A stretch of DNA of 64,000 nucleotides from an uncultured Cohaesibacter sp. (GCF_963682185.1 NZ_OY821667.1:2858501-2922500), one strand, 5' to 3'; positions 54,015 through 62,937 are shown, numbered from the stretch's first letter. Notes: generated from the sequence alone by a model not told the origin. Translations and numbers: made by a program.

Positions 54015-55304
54015 ATGGTTTCTCCGATCTTTGCCGTTTATTTCCTGATTCTTCTGGTTATCGGCGTTCCGGTTCTCTTTGCGCTCGGGCTCTCCCCGGC
54101 CATCGCCTTGTTGCAAGCCGACAAGGTGCTCTTCATGAACCTGCTCTATCAGCGGCTCTATGCCGGTCTGGATAATTTCCTGCTTCTCGCACTGCCCTTC
54201 TTCATGCTGGCGGGCGAGTTTATGGTCAATGGTGGTATCACCACGCGCATCATCAGTTTTTCCCAGAAGATGGTGCAGCATATGCGTGGCGGATTGGGCC
54301 ATGTGGTGATCATCTCCGCCACCCTGTTTGGTGCCCTCACGGGCTCTTCCGTGGCCGCCACTTCCGCTATTGGCAACATGATGATCCCGGAAATGGAGCG
54401 CTTTAAATATGACCGCACCTATGCTGCGGCCATTACCGCAGCGGCAACCGTTCTGGGTACCATCATCCCCCCCAGTGGCATCATGCTGATCTATGCCTTT
54501 GTGATGAACACCTCGGTTGCGGCCATGTTCATGTCCGGTATTGTGCCCGGCCTGATCCTGTGTGTTGCGCTCATGGTCGTCAATCGCTGGCAGATCCAGA
54601 AATATCCGGCCGTTGAACAGTTTGAACGCGCTCCGCGCGCCGAGCGCAGCGCGGCATTCAAGGCGGCAATCCTGCCATTGCTGACACCGGTCATCATTCT
54701 GGGCGGCATCTATGGCGGCATTTTCACGCCAACTGAAGCTGCTGCTGTCGCTGTCTTCTATGCCTTCATCCTGTCGGTCTTCATCATGCGCATCCTAAAG
54801 CTCAAGGATGTATTCCCGATGTTCGTGCGCATCGGCATCAATGCGGGCGCAATTCTGATCATCGTGGCTGCGGCAAGCGGCTTTGCATCCGCGATTTCCC
54901 TCTCCGGTGTGGCTGAACATATCACCAAGTTCTTCTATTCGGTGACGGACAATCCTTACCTGTTGTTCTTCATCATGAATATCTTCTTGTTCTTTGTTGG
55001 CATGTTCCTGGATGCTGGGCCTGCGATCCTGATCTTTGCGCCCATTCTGGCTCCGATCATGACCAATGTGGGCATCGATCCGATCCATTTCGGCGTTGTC
55101 ATGGTGGTCAATCTGTCCATCGGGCTGGCAACACCGCCGATGGGGCTGGTGCTCTTCGTGGCCTCCGGCGTATCCGGTGTGCCTTTGCAGAAAATTTCAA
55201 AAGCGATCATCCCGTTCCTTTTAGCGGAAGCTGTGGTGATTTTCATGATTTCGTTCTTCCCGTCACTCGTTATTGGCTTGCCGAAACTGCTTGGAATGAT
55301 GTGA
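54015..55304 (+). CDS. dctM: TRAP large permease (DctM), sulfoquinovose cluster
   Basis: 429 residues, the standard length, with twelve or so helices and the family motifs LPFFMLAGEFMVNGGI and TIIPPSGIMLIYAF. With the preceding DctQ and the following DctP it forms a sodium-coupled importer. Position between the isomerase and the sulfoquinovosidase suggests uptake of sulfoquinovose or its glyceride. Confidence 0.92.
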   Translation: MVSPIFAVYFLILLVIGVPVLFALGLSPAIALLQADKVLFMNLLYQRLYAGLDNFLLLALPFFMLAGEFMVNGGITTRIISFSQKMVQHMRGGLGHVVIISATLFGALTGSSVAATSAIGNMMIPEMERFKYDRTYAAAITAAATVLGTIIPPSGIMLIYAFVMNTSVAAMFMSGIVPGLILCVALMVVNRWQIQKYPAVEQFERAPRAERSAAFKAAILPLLTPVIILGGIYGGIFTPTEAAAVAVFYAFILSVFIMRILKLKDVFPMFVRIGINAGAILIIVAAASGFASAISLSGVAEHITKFFYSVTDNPYLLFFIMNIFLFFVGMFLDAGPAILIFAPILAPIMTNVGIDPIHFGVVMVVNLSIGLATPPMGLVLFVASGVSGVPLQKISKAIIPFLLAEAVVIFMISFFPSLVIGLPKLLGMM

Positions 55305-55378
55305 GCGGGCTTATGGAGGAGGCCGGCAGTGAAAAGAGGAAGCTCTGTCGGCAAAATGTTTACCAGTGGAGGTAACTT

Positions 55379-56431
55379 ATGAATATCAAGGCACTTGGTC
55401 TGTCCCTACTGACCGCCGGTCTGCTTTCTGCCGCAGCGCAGGCCGCAGACTATAAACTGACGGTCCCGCATGTGACCAATATCGATAGCTACAATCATCA
55501 ATCGCTTCTGGTGTTCAAGAACTTCGTCGAAAACCATTCCAACGGTGCGATTGAAGTCGACATCTATCCAAGTGGCCAGCTCTGCGGCAATGCCCGCGAG
55601 TGCCTCTCGGGTGTGCAGTCTGGCATTTTCGATTATTTCCAGACCACCATCCCTGAACTGGCCAACTATTGGGCTCCGGTTGGGGCGTTCGATCTGCCCT
55701 ACATGCTGCCCGATGATCGCGTCGCCGAGTGCGTTTATGACAATGAGGATTTTCTCTCTGATGTGCGCGCCAACGTACTCAAGGAAACCGGAAATCTGCG
55801 CCTGATGATGGTGTCCAACTCCGGCGGCTGGAGAAACTTTGCCACCACCAAAAAGCAGATCAAATCCCCTGAAGATGTCAAAGGCCTGAAAATCCGTACA
55901 GTGCCGGCGCCAACCCAGCAGGAATTGGTCAAAGCGCTTGGAGGTGCCCCGACCCCGATTTCATGGCCCGAAGTTTACACCGCTCTCTCGACCGGCGTTG
56001 TTGACGGCACCAAGAATGGCATCGTCGATATCACCACCATGAAATTTGAGGAAAGCCTGAATTACATTATTCTGGACGGCCACGCCTATATGGGCGGTGT
56101 TTGGGTGATGAATAATGACCGTTTTGAATCCTTCCCCGATGACCTCAAGCGCGTCATCATTGATGGTGTTGCCGCACAGAACCAGTTCCTGCGCGTCTAT
56201 CCCAAATGGAAGGAATTTGATGCTTACGAAACCTTCCGTAAGGCTGGCGGCACGGTTTACACGCCGACCGCTGAGGAAAAGAAAGCCTTCCAGGATGCGA
56301 CCGCCCCGGTCAGAGACTTCTTTATCGATCAAGTCGGGGAGCCCGGCAAGGAATGGCTGGATCGCTTTGAAAATGAAATCAAATCTTGCGAAGCCAAGCT
56401 GGACGAAGATTTCACCAAGGCATCCAAATAG
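55379..56431 (+). CDS. dctP: TRAP solute-binding protein (DctP), sulfoquinovose cluster
   Basis: 350 residues with signal peptide MNIKALGLSLLTAGLLSAA (cleavage after AQA); GGAGG lies nine bases upstream. Core motif DVKGLKIRTVPAPTQQELV carries the conserved ligand-binding Arg, normally holding a carboxylate; here it could hold a sulfonate. Contains several Cys in the N-terminal half (LCGNARECLSG), an uncommon feature. The gene order DctQ-DctM-DctP is the reverse of the first TRAP set in the window. A hairpin follows the stop. Confidence 0.9.
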   Translation: MNIKALGLSLLTAGLLSAAAQAADYKLTVPHVTNIDSYNHQSLLVFKNFVENHSNGAIEVDIYPSGQLCGNARECLSGVQSGIFDYFQTTIPELANYWAPVGAFDLPYMLPDDRVAECVYDNEDFLSDVRANVLKETGNLRLMMVSNSGGWRNFATTKKQIKSPEDVKGLKIRTVPAPTQQELVKALGGAPTPISWPEVYTALSTGVVDGTKNGIVDITTMKFEESLNYIILDGHAYMGGVWVMNNDRFESFPDDLKRVIIDGVAAQNQFLRVYPKWKEFDAYETFRKAGGTVYTPTAEEKKAFQDATAPVRDFFIDQVGEPGKEWLDRFENEIKSCEAKLDEDFTKASK

Positions 56432-56447
56432 TCGCCTTTGACACTCT

Positions 56448-56471
56448 TGGAGGGGGCGTGTTTCCCCTCCA
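56448..56471 (+). other. hairpin after second dctP
   Basis: TGGAGGGG (56448-56455) pairs perfectly with CCCCTCCA (56464-56471), 17 bases after the stop. No T run, so more likely a 3' stabiliser than a terminator. Confidence 0.5.
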
Positions 56472-56579
56472 TCTTCCCAAATCTGAAAAACAGCCACTCT
56501 TTCAACACCGCACAGCGGTCTACCCTTCTGAATTCTGATTGCCATCAGCATTGACAAGAGTAGATCGAGGGACAATCAC

Positions 56580-58601
56580 ATGAAATTCGAAAGATCCGAG
56601 ACCGGCTTTATACTCTCGCACAAAGAGCAGATCGTGCTCCGACATTCTCATAGCTCCCCCATTCTTTTCGTTGGAACTGGGAACGCGACCTATGACATGT
56701 ATCGAGGCAATTTCGATATCAAGGATTATGTGAGCGAACGAATTGCCTTACGCTGTTTCGTCATAAAGGGCGATGGACAGGCTGTTCGTGTTGAGTTCCA
56801 CTATGAAGGGGAGCACCAGATCACGCTCTGTGCCGAGGAAACTCCGGAGGGCCGCCTTAAAATCGGGTTTCATGATGCCAAGGAAGGCCTCAACAGGGTC
56901 TGGATCAGGCTGGACGCCAGTAAGGATGAAAAGATCTACGGCTGTGGCGAACAGCTTACCTATCTTAATCTCAGGGGGCACAATTTTCCGCTCTGGACGT
57001 CCGAGCCCGGCGTGGGGCGCAACAAGGCCAGCTACATCACCTGGCAAGCCGATGTGAAGGATCGGGCAGGGGGGGACTATTACAACACCAACTATCCCCA
57101 GCCAACCTTCATCTCAAGCGAGCGCTATTTTGTCCATCTGCAAACCACGGCCTACGCCGATTTCGATTTCCGCCATGAAGCCTTTCATGAATTGCAGTGC
57201 TGGTCCATTCCCGACCATCTGCTCTTTGATTGCGAGCCGAATTTTCCGGCGCTGATTCATAACATCACCGGTGTGTTCGGTACGCAGCCCGAATTGCCAG
57301 ACTGGGTACACGATGGGGTTATTTTGGGTATTCAGGGAGGCACCGAAGTCACGCTTGAGAAACTGCACAAGGCCAAGGCTGCTGGCATCAAGGTGGCTGG
57401 CGCATGGTGCCAGGATTGGCAGGGCATCAAGATCACGTCCTTTGGCAAACGTCTGCAATGGGACTGGCAGTGGAACTCGGATCTATACCCTGAGCTAGAC
57501 AGCAAGATCCATGCGTTGAAGCGCGAGGGTATTCGCTTTCTTGGCTATATCAATCCCTATGTGCTCGAAGACTTTCCGCTTTATCAAGAGGCTGCCAGCA
57601 AGGGCTATCTGGCAACCCGCCAGGACGGCTCCAAATATGTGGTCGACTTTGGCGAATTCTATTGTGGCGTGGTGGACTTCACCAATCCTGCGGCCTGTGA
57701 ATGGTATAAAGGCGTTATCAAGACCAACATGATCGATTTCGGCCTTGACGGCTGGATGGCGGATTTCGGGGAATATCTGCCCACCGACTGCACCCTTGCC
57801 AATGGCAAATCCGCCGAGATCGAACATAATGACTGGCCACGTCGCTGGGCCAAGATCAACCATGAAGCCATTGAGGAAGCCGGCAAGACCGATGATATCC
57901 TGTTTTTTATGCGCGCAGGCTACACAGGTATTCAGCGCTATTGCCACACCCTCTGGGCGGGCGACCAATGCGTAAACTGGAATATCGACGACGGTATGCC
58001 CTCGGTGATCAATGGAGCGCTCTCTTCAGGCCTTCTGGGAAATGGCATCCATCATTCGGACATTGGTGGCTATACCACTTTGCACGGCATGAAGCGGGAT
58101 CGGGAATTGTTCATGCGCTGGGCGGAAATGGCCGCCTTCACGCCTATGATGCGCACCCATGAAGGCAATCGACCTGCAGACAATCACCAGTTTGATACGG
58201 ACGCCGAAACCCTTTGCCATCTGGCCCGCATGACGCGGATTTTCACTCATCTGAAGCCCTACATAAAGGCCGCAGTCAAAGAGAATGCCTTAACGGGCAT
58301 GCCGGTTCAGCGTCCGCTCTTCATGCATTATGAAGGTGATGCCCTGTCTTATGAGATCATGTATGAATATCTGTTTGGCCGCGATCTGCTTGTCGCACCG
58401 GTTTATGAGCAGGGCGCAACGCAGCGCAAACTCTATTTGCCACCGGATCAATGGATTCACATCTGGACCGGGGAACATTATCAGGGTGGTTGGGTTGAAG
58501 TGGAGGCCCCCATCGGGAAGCCCGCAGTTTTCTATAGAGCGTCAAGCGCAGACACAGTGCTGTTTGCCAAAATCCAGGATGCGGCCGAGGATCTGCTTTA
58601 G
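56580..58601 (+). CDS. yihQ: sulfoquinovosidase, GH31 (YihQ type)
   Basis: 673 residues, no signal peptide. Closely similar to E. coli YihQ across the catalytic domain. Residues known (from memory) for YihQ map with a constant offset of ten: sulfonate-recognising R301, W304 and Y508 become R291 and W294 (SFGKRLQW) and Y498 (SDIGGYTT); nucleophile D405 becomes D395 (MADFGEYL); acid D472 becomes D462 (WAGDQ). It cleaves sulfoquinovosyl glycerol or other sulfoquinovosides to sulfoquinovose in the cytoplasm. This residue set separates it from ordinary alpha-glucosidases. Confidence 0.95.
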   Translation: MKFERSETGFILSHKEQIVLRHSHSSPILFVGTGNATYDMYRGNFDIKDYVSERIALRCFVIKGDGQAVRVEFHYEGEHQITLCAEETPEGRLKIGFHDAKEGLNRVWIRLDASKDEKIYGCGEQLTYLNLRGHNFPLWTSEPGVGRNKASYITWQADVKDRAGGDYYNTNYPQPTFISSERYFVHLQTTAYADFDFRHEAFHELQCWSIPDHLLFDCEPNFPALIHNITGVFGTQPELPDWVHDGVILGIQGGTEVTLEKLHKAKAAGIKVAGAWCQDWQGIKITSFGKRLQWDWQWNSDLYPELDSKIHALKREGIRFLGYINPYVLEDFPLYQEAASKGYLATRQDGSKYVVDFGEFYCGVVDFTNPAACEWYKGVIKTNMIDFGLDGWMADFGEYLPTDCTLANGKSAEIEHNDWPRRWAKINHEAIEEAGKTDDILFFMRAGYTGIQRYCHTLWAGDQCVNWNIDDGMPSVINGALSSGLLGNGIHHSDIGGYTTLHGMKRDRELFMRWAEMAAFTPMMRTHEGNRPADNHQFDTDAETLCHLARMTRIFTHLKPYIKAAVKENALTGMPVQRPLFMHYEGDALSYEIMYEYLFGRDLLVAPVYEQGATQRKLYLPPDQWIHIWTGEHYQGGWVEVEAPIGKPAVFYRASSADTVLFAKIQDAAEDLL

Positions 58602-58676
58602 CAGGAGGCGGCACCCGCACGGCTGAGTTGTGTTCGCGCAATTCTAACCGCCTGCATGGTGGGCCAAATGTCAAAA

Positions 58677-58708
58677 CCCTCTGCGCTTGTGGTGCGCAGA
58701 GGGTTTTT
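58677..58708 (+). terminator. strong Rho-independent terminator after yihQ
   Basis: CCCTCTGCGC (58677-58686) and GCGCAGAGGG (58694-58703) form a perfect ten-pair stem with a seven-base loop, followed by TTTTT. An A run precedes the stem, so it may also act leftwards. Confidence 0.93.
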
Positions 58709-58833
58709 GTTTGACTTTGTTTGCCTGGGCCTTTTGCCTGCAGTGCCTATCCTGAACTCATCCAATGTTGGCACAAGTAATCGACATTCTTGGTACCAAT
58801 CGGTGGACGTGCGGGAGAAGCGAGAACGCGCAA

Positions 58834-58865
58834 CAATAAAAACCCTGACCCGTCAGGGGTCAGGG
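58834..58865 (-). terminator. Rho-independent terminator after the aldolase gene
   Basis: On the minus strand CCCTGACCC (58865-58857) pairs perfectly with GGGTCAGGG (58851-58843) around a five-base loop, followed by TTTTTATT. It lies 55 bases past the aldolase stop and faces the yihQ terminator. Confidence 0.9.
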
Positions 58866-58920
58866 CGAGGTATGGTCCAGCTATAGTGGAGGAAAAAACT
58901 CGCGGGAGAACGAGGTCCAA

Positions 58921-59784
58921 TTAAAAATCAGAAGCTTTTCCACTGGAACCAAACAGGCGAATTTTCTCTTTCACCTTTTCTTTCATGATGGTTTCAGCAG
59001 CCCCAAGGGAGTCGGCCAGAACGAAGTCTTCCGGACTCTCTTTCCAATAGGCCTGAGCGCCATAAGTGAAGGCCTGGCGCAGCTCAGTGTCTACATTGAC
59101 CTTGGCGATACCCAATTTTATGGCTCGTTCGACCTGCGCGTCCGGCACGCCCGATCCGCCATGCATCACCAAGGGCTTCTGCACGATTTCCTTGATTTCC
59201 TTGATCCGGTCAAAGGCCAGCTTGGGTTCGGCTTTATACATACCATGTGCAGTACCAAGGGAAATGGCCAAATAGTCGAGACCGGTGCGGTCAACAAACT
59301 CCTGCGCCTCGGCGACTGTGGTGATCATTGCATCAGCTTCATCCACGTCGATGTCATCTTCCACGCCGCCAATCTTGCCGATTTCGCCTTCACAGCCGAT
59401 ATCAAGGGCATGCGCAACGTCTGCCACTATTTTGGTGATGCGGCAGTTTTCATCAAACTCAAGGCCAGATCCGTCGAACATCAGCGAATGGAAGCCAACC
59501 CGCGCCGCTGCCATGGCCTGCGGAAACTGGCGGCTGTGATCGAGATGGATAGCAACCGGAGCTGTGATATTTGCCATGAAGGCGTCGACAATGGCCTTCA
59601 TCTCATCGAGCCCCATGGTGTTGATCACCTTCTGCCCGATCATGACCATGATAGGGGCTTGCTCTTCTTCGGCCGCCTTCAGAATAGCGCGGGTTGTCTC
59701 TGCATTATGCACGCTGAAAGCGCCGATCGCATATCCGTCTTTCCAGGCGCGTTCGATCAGTTTTGTACCGGAAATATAGGCCAT
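58921..59784 (-). CDS. class II (zinc) aldolase, probable sulfofructose-1-phosphate aldolase
   Basis: 287 residues from ATG 59784, with AGAGG upstream; the frame above it is leader. It belongs to the fructose-bisphosphate/tagatose-bisphosphate class II aldolases (FbaA/KbaY/GatY): zinc ligands His in AIHLDHSRQF, Glu in CEGEIGKIGG, His in SLGTAHGMY and His in PLVMHGGSGVP, the last also binding the phosphate loop. The canonical sulfoglycolytic aldolase YihT is class I and unrelated, so this would be a replacement, giving DHAP and sulfolactaldehyde. Ordinary fructose- or tagatose-bisphosphate aldolase is the alternative. Confidence 0.88.
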   Translation of the reverse strand: MAYISGTKLIERAWKDGYAIGAFSVHNAETTRAILKAAEEEQAPIMVMIGQKVINTMGLDEMKAIVDAFMANITAPVAIHLDHSRQFPQAMAAARVGFHSLMFDGSGLEFDENCRITKIVADVAHALDIGCEGEIGKIGGVEDDIDVDEADAMITTVAEAQEFVDRTGLDYLAISLGTAHGMYKAEPKLAFDRIKEIKEIVQKPLVMHGGSGVPDAQVERAIKLGIAKVNVDTELRQAFTYGAQAYWKESPEDFVLADSLGAAETIMKEKVKEKIRLFGSSGKASDF

Positions 59785-59897
59785 TCTGTTACCTCTTGTT
59801 ACGCATCTCTTCGAAAAAATGCGCCGCGACAGCTGTCTGGGATCTTCTTGGCTGCCAATGTCATATTTCATGTTTCTCTATGTGCAGGTTACCAAAT

Positions 59898-59909
59898 TTT
59901 GATCGTTTC
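59898..59909. promoter_or_regulatory. TTTGATCGT motif, site upstream of aldolase gene
   Basis: TTTGATCGTTTC at 59898-59909, about 115 bases before the aldolase start, in a 190-base gap after the tauE-like gene. The gap and the motif suggest that the aldolase gene has its own regulated promoter. Confidence 0.45.
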
Positions 59910-59973
59910 CGAAAGTATTCTGCCGGATAATTGGGTGAAAAACAACACTGTTACACAAATTACTACATGAAAC

Positions 59974-60717
59974 CTACAAAATATGGAAATTTTTCACCAC
60001 GAGCATGACTCCGATGATCAAAAGCAGTGAGTGGACGATGCCGTGATAGTTGATCTTGTATGTGTGCAGCAGGTGATAGGCGAACATGCCAAGGCTCATG
60101 CCCACGATAAAGGCAGGAAAGGCATAGGCCACACGCTCCAGCACATAGGCATCCAGAAGCCCCTTGGTCCAGAAACCGGCAATGGCCCCGATCATCTGCA
60201 GCATAAAGAAGAACACCAAAGTCGATTTGACCTCATGGGCGCTCCATGGCTGCATTGATGTGTAGGCAATCACTGGTGGGCCGGGCTCTCCAACACTGGC
60301 ACCCAAGGCACCGGAAAAGAATCCGGTTCCCAGTGTGATGGGGGGTGACGTCTTTTTGAAAAGGGGCGCACGGGAGAAGAGGGAATAAAGGCTGGAGAGG
60401 ATCAGCACGACGCCCATCGTGATCAGAATTGCCTCTCCCGGCAACCGTTTGAGCAAATCTGCACCAAGGAAGGAGCCTGGAAGCGATCCGACAAACAGTA
60501 TCAAACCGCTTTTCCATTGCACATTCTTGCGCATTTTCCATACCAGCGGAAAAGTAACCAGCCAGCCGAAGATGCCTGCGATTGGCACCGCCGCCTTGAC
60601 ATCGACCGCCATGGAGAGAAGTGGCACGCTGACGAGTGCCAATCCGAAGCCGGTCAGACCTTGCGTAAAGCTACCCAGCGCGATGATAGCCGATACGACG
60701 ATAATTTCCATGATCAT
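59974..60717 (-). CDS. TauE/SafE-family permease, probable sulfonate exporter
   Basis: 247 residues from ATG 60717 (AGGA nine bases upstream), seven or eight membrane helices. The N-terminal GSFTQGLTGFGLALVSVPLL and the internal GTGFFSGALGASVGEPGPP are the paired glycine-rich TauE motifs. Family members export sulfite, sulfoacetate or other small sulfonates. In this setting the natural cargo is 2,3-dihydroxypropane-1-sulfonate, the end product of the pathway. Confidence 0.88.
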   Translation of the reverse strand: MIMEIIVVSAIIALGSFTQGLTGFGLALVSVPLLSMAVDVKAAVPIAGIFGWLVTFPLVWKMRKNVQWKSGLILFVGSLPGSFLGADLLKRLPGEAILITMGVVLILSSLYSLFSRAPLFKKTSPPITLGTGFFSGALGASVGEPGPPVIAYTSMQPWSAHEVKSTLVFFFMLQMIGAIAGFWTKGLLDAYVLERVAYAFPAFIVGMSLGMFAYHLLHTYKINYHGIVHSLLLIIGVMLVVKNFHIL

Positions 60718-60794
60718 GGGGAGGGTCCTGCCAAAAGGTGACCAGAGATCATGCTGCTGCAAAATGACCTCTGGCCTCTCGGGGGATAGGTGGC

Positions 60795-61850
60795 TTAGCG
60801 GGTGCCGAACCGGTGAAGGGTACGATGATGATAAACCGCACCGGGTTTGAGAACCGCACTGGGGAAGTGCGGCTGGTTCGGAGCGTCGGGGAAACCTTGG
60901 GTCTCAAGGCAAAGGCCGCCAAAGGCTTCATATTTGAACCCGTTGCGCCCGATCCATTCCTTGTTGGAAAGCTTGAAGGCATTGTAAAACTGAATCGCAG
61001 GCTGCGTGGTGAGCACAGTCATAGAGCGACCAGACTTGGGTTCGTAGAGATCTGCGGCGAGCGTGTAGGGGCCTTCGGTTTGTTTGCCACTGAGGATGAA
61101 ATTATTGTCAATTCCGCCTGCATCCACTTTCTTCATGTTGGTGCCAATCACCGTTGGCTTGCGGAAATCAAGTCCAGTGCCCTCAACCAAGCGGATTTCG
61201 CCGGTGGGGATCATGGTGTCTGAAACAGGTGTGTAGAAATCGGAATAGAGCGTCAATTCATGATCCGCGACGCTGCCGCTATCATGGCCTGCCAGATTGT
61301 AATAACTGTGATTGACCAGATTGACGATGGTTGGCTGATCACAGCTTGCCGTGAAATCATAGCAAAGGGCATTGTCTTCGCTAAGGCCTATGGTGTGGGT
61401 GACCTGCATGGTGCCCGGATAGCCGGATTCACCGTCGGGCGAGACCCGATGGAAGTGAATGAGGATCGCGTCTTCGCCTTCCTCAAGGTCATAGCCCCAG
61501 ACATATTTGTCAAAGCCCTTGGAACCGCCATGCAAATGCTGGCCCGTGGGGGCTTCGTTGGTTTCAAGTTCATAGCTTTGGCCGTCGATGGCGAATCGGC
61601 CATCCTTGATGCGGTTGGCAAAGCGCCCGGCAACCGCGCCAAAGAAGGGGTGGCCGCTGAGATAGCGCTCAAGAGAGTCGTAGCCAAGCACCACATCTGC
61701 CAAGGTGCCATTTTTATCCGGGACCTCGATGCTGGTAACGATGCAGCCATAGTTGGTGACACGAACGGTCATGCCAGCCTTGTTGCTCAGTGTGATGAGA
61801 TCGACCCGTTTGCCGTCCACCGCGCCGTAGGTTTCTATAGTCTTTTTCAT
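60795..61850 (-). CDS. aldose 1-epimerase (GalM-like mutarotase)
   Basis: 351 residues. Catalytic motifs: NRIKDGRFAIDG (substrate Arg), NEAPTGQHLHGG, VNLVNHSYYNLAGH (catalytic His) and the base Glu in LCLETQGFPDAP near 313. GGGAGG precedes the ATG. It speeds alpha/beta interconversion of the sugar released by the sulfoquinovosidase, the job of YihR in E. coli. The gene is 24 bases from the reductase gene in one operon. Confidence 0.9.
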   Translation of the reverse strand: MKKTIETYGAVDGKRVDLITLSNKAGMTVRVTNYGCIVTSIEVPDKNGTLADVVLGYDSLERYLSGHPFFGAVAGRFANRIKDGRFAIDGQSYELETNEAPTGQHLHGGSKGFDKYVWGYDLEEGEDAILIHFHRVSPDGESGYPGTMQVTHTIGLSEDNALCYDFTASCDQPTIVNLVNHSYYNLAGHDSGSVADHELTLYSDFYTPVSDTMIPTGEIRLVEGTGLDFRKPTVIGTNMKKVDAGGIDNNFILSGKQTEGPYTLAADLYEPKSGRSMTVLTTQPAIQFYNAFKLSNKEWIGRNGFKYEAFGGLCLETQGFPDAPNQPHFPSAVLKPGAVYHHRTLHRFGTR

Positions 61851-61874
61851 GATAATCCTCCCGCGGCTGTCCTG

Positions 61875-62765
61875 TTAAGCCTTGATTTCAAGCCCGGACA
61901 GCGCGCGCACCTGTTCCAGAACCGCAGTCCAGTCCTGACGCCCACGTCCGGAAACGCGGCTGATATTGTAGAGCTCTCGTGAAGCAGCACCCATCGGCAT
62001 GGGCACTCCCACCTGATTGGCCAGATCAAGCGCGATGCCCAGATCCTTGTGTGCCAAGTCGATCATAAAGGCAGGAGAGAGGTCGCCAGCCAGCACCTTG
62101 TTGGGCCATGTTGTTGTGAAATGACCTTTGCCAGCTGGTGTGCCGCTCATGACAGACATGGCCGTGTCGAACTCGAGGCCGATCTTCTCGGAAAGGGCAA
62201 TTGCTTCAGCCGAAAGGGCATTGAGCGCAATGCTCATATAGTTATTGATGATCTTGACGCGAATGCCTTTGCCTGGCCCGCCGGCATCCACGGTTTCAGA
62301 GCCCATCAAGTCGAACAGAGGTTGCGCGCGCGCGATCTGGTCCTTTGTGCCGCCAGCCAGAATAAGCAGGGTGCCGGCAACGGCATGATCGGACGTGCGC
62401 CCCACCGGCGCTTCCATCATTTCAATGCCTTGGGCGGCGAGGTCTTTGATAAGGGCATCTGTCTCCAGTGGATGAATGGTTGACATATCAATAACCAATG
62501 CATCCTTGGGCATAGCTGCCGCAACGCCTCCGCCTCCCAACAATACATCGCGCACCAGCGCGCCATTGGGCAGCATGGTGATGACAAATCCGACCTCGCT
62601 GACAGCCTCTGCGGCAGAAGAACATGCAACAGCCCCTTGCGCGGCCAAATTGTCTACTGCATCCTTGTTGATGTCGAAAACCTTGAGCTGATAGCCCCCC
62701 TTGATCAGATTGGCTGCCATTGCGGCGCCCATCTGTCCCAGACCGATAAAACCGACTGTCGTCAT
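61875..62765 (-). CDS. yihU: sulfolactaldehyde reductase (YihU type)
   Basis: 296 residues, beta-hydroxyacid dehydrogenase fold with NAD-binding [16 protein letters not shown]. Much closer to E. coli YihU than to general family members, with long identical stretches ([35 protein letters not shown]). The sulfonate-binding and catalytic residues recalled for YihU fall at identical numbers: Arg 123 (VGRTS), Lys 171, Asn 174 and Ser 178 (KIINNYMS). It reduces 3-sulfolactaldehyde to dihydroxypropanesulfonate using NADH. GGGAGG before the ATG. Confidence 0.94.
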   Translation of the reverse strand: MTTVGFIGLGQMGAAMAANLIKGGYQLKVFDINKDAVDNLAAQGAVACSSAAEAVSEVGFVITMLPNGALVRDVLLGGGGVAAAMPKDALVIDMSTIHPLETDALIKDLAAQGIEMMEAPVGRTSDHAVAGTLLILAGGTKDQIARAQPLFDLMGSETVDAGGPGKGIRVKIINNYMSIALNALSAEAIALSEKIGLEFDTAMSVMSGTPAGKGHFTTTWPNKVLAGDLSPAFMIDLAHKDLGIALDLANQVGVPMPMGAASRELYNISRVSGRGRQDWTAVLEQVRALSGLEIKA

Positions 62766-62787
62766 TCAGACCTCCCATTTGAGCGAA

Positions 62788-62860
62788 TTTGATCGTAATA
62801 CAACATTTGCAACAAATAACGACAAATTACAACACATATTAGTTGTTTTTTGGTCGTTTG
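62788..62860. promoter_or_regulatory. divergent regulatory region between yihU and yihV with repeated TCGT motifs
   Basis: Three related sites: TTTGATCGTAATA (62788-62800), TTTTTGGTCGTTTG (62847-62860) and, reversed, CAAATAACGACAAA (62813-62826, reading TTTGTCGTTATTTG on the other strand). The core TTTGRTCGTWW matches sites upstream of the isomerase and aldolase genes. Very AT-rich. Probably binding sites for the DeoR-type regulator starting at 63930. Confidence 0.55.
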
Positions 62861-62937
62861 TAGTGATATTTTGGAAATAGAACGCCAAACTCAGAAGACA
62901 AGCGCCTGCGGCGCGTTGCAAACACAAGGAAAAAAGC

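Noticed and set aside
56580..58601. Reading the GH31 enzyme as an ordinary alpha-glucosidase or alpha-xylosidase
   Set aside because: The sulfonate-recognising Arg, Trp and Tyr and the overall similarity to YihQ, plus neighbouring yihU and yihV, argue for sulfoquinovosidase.
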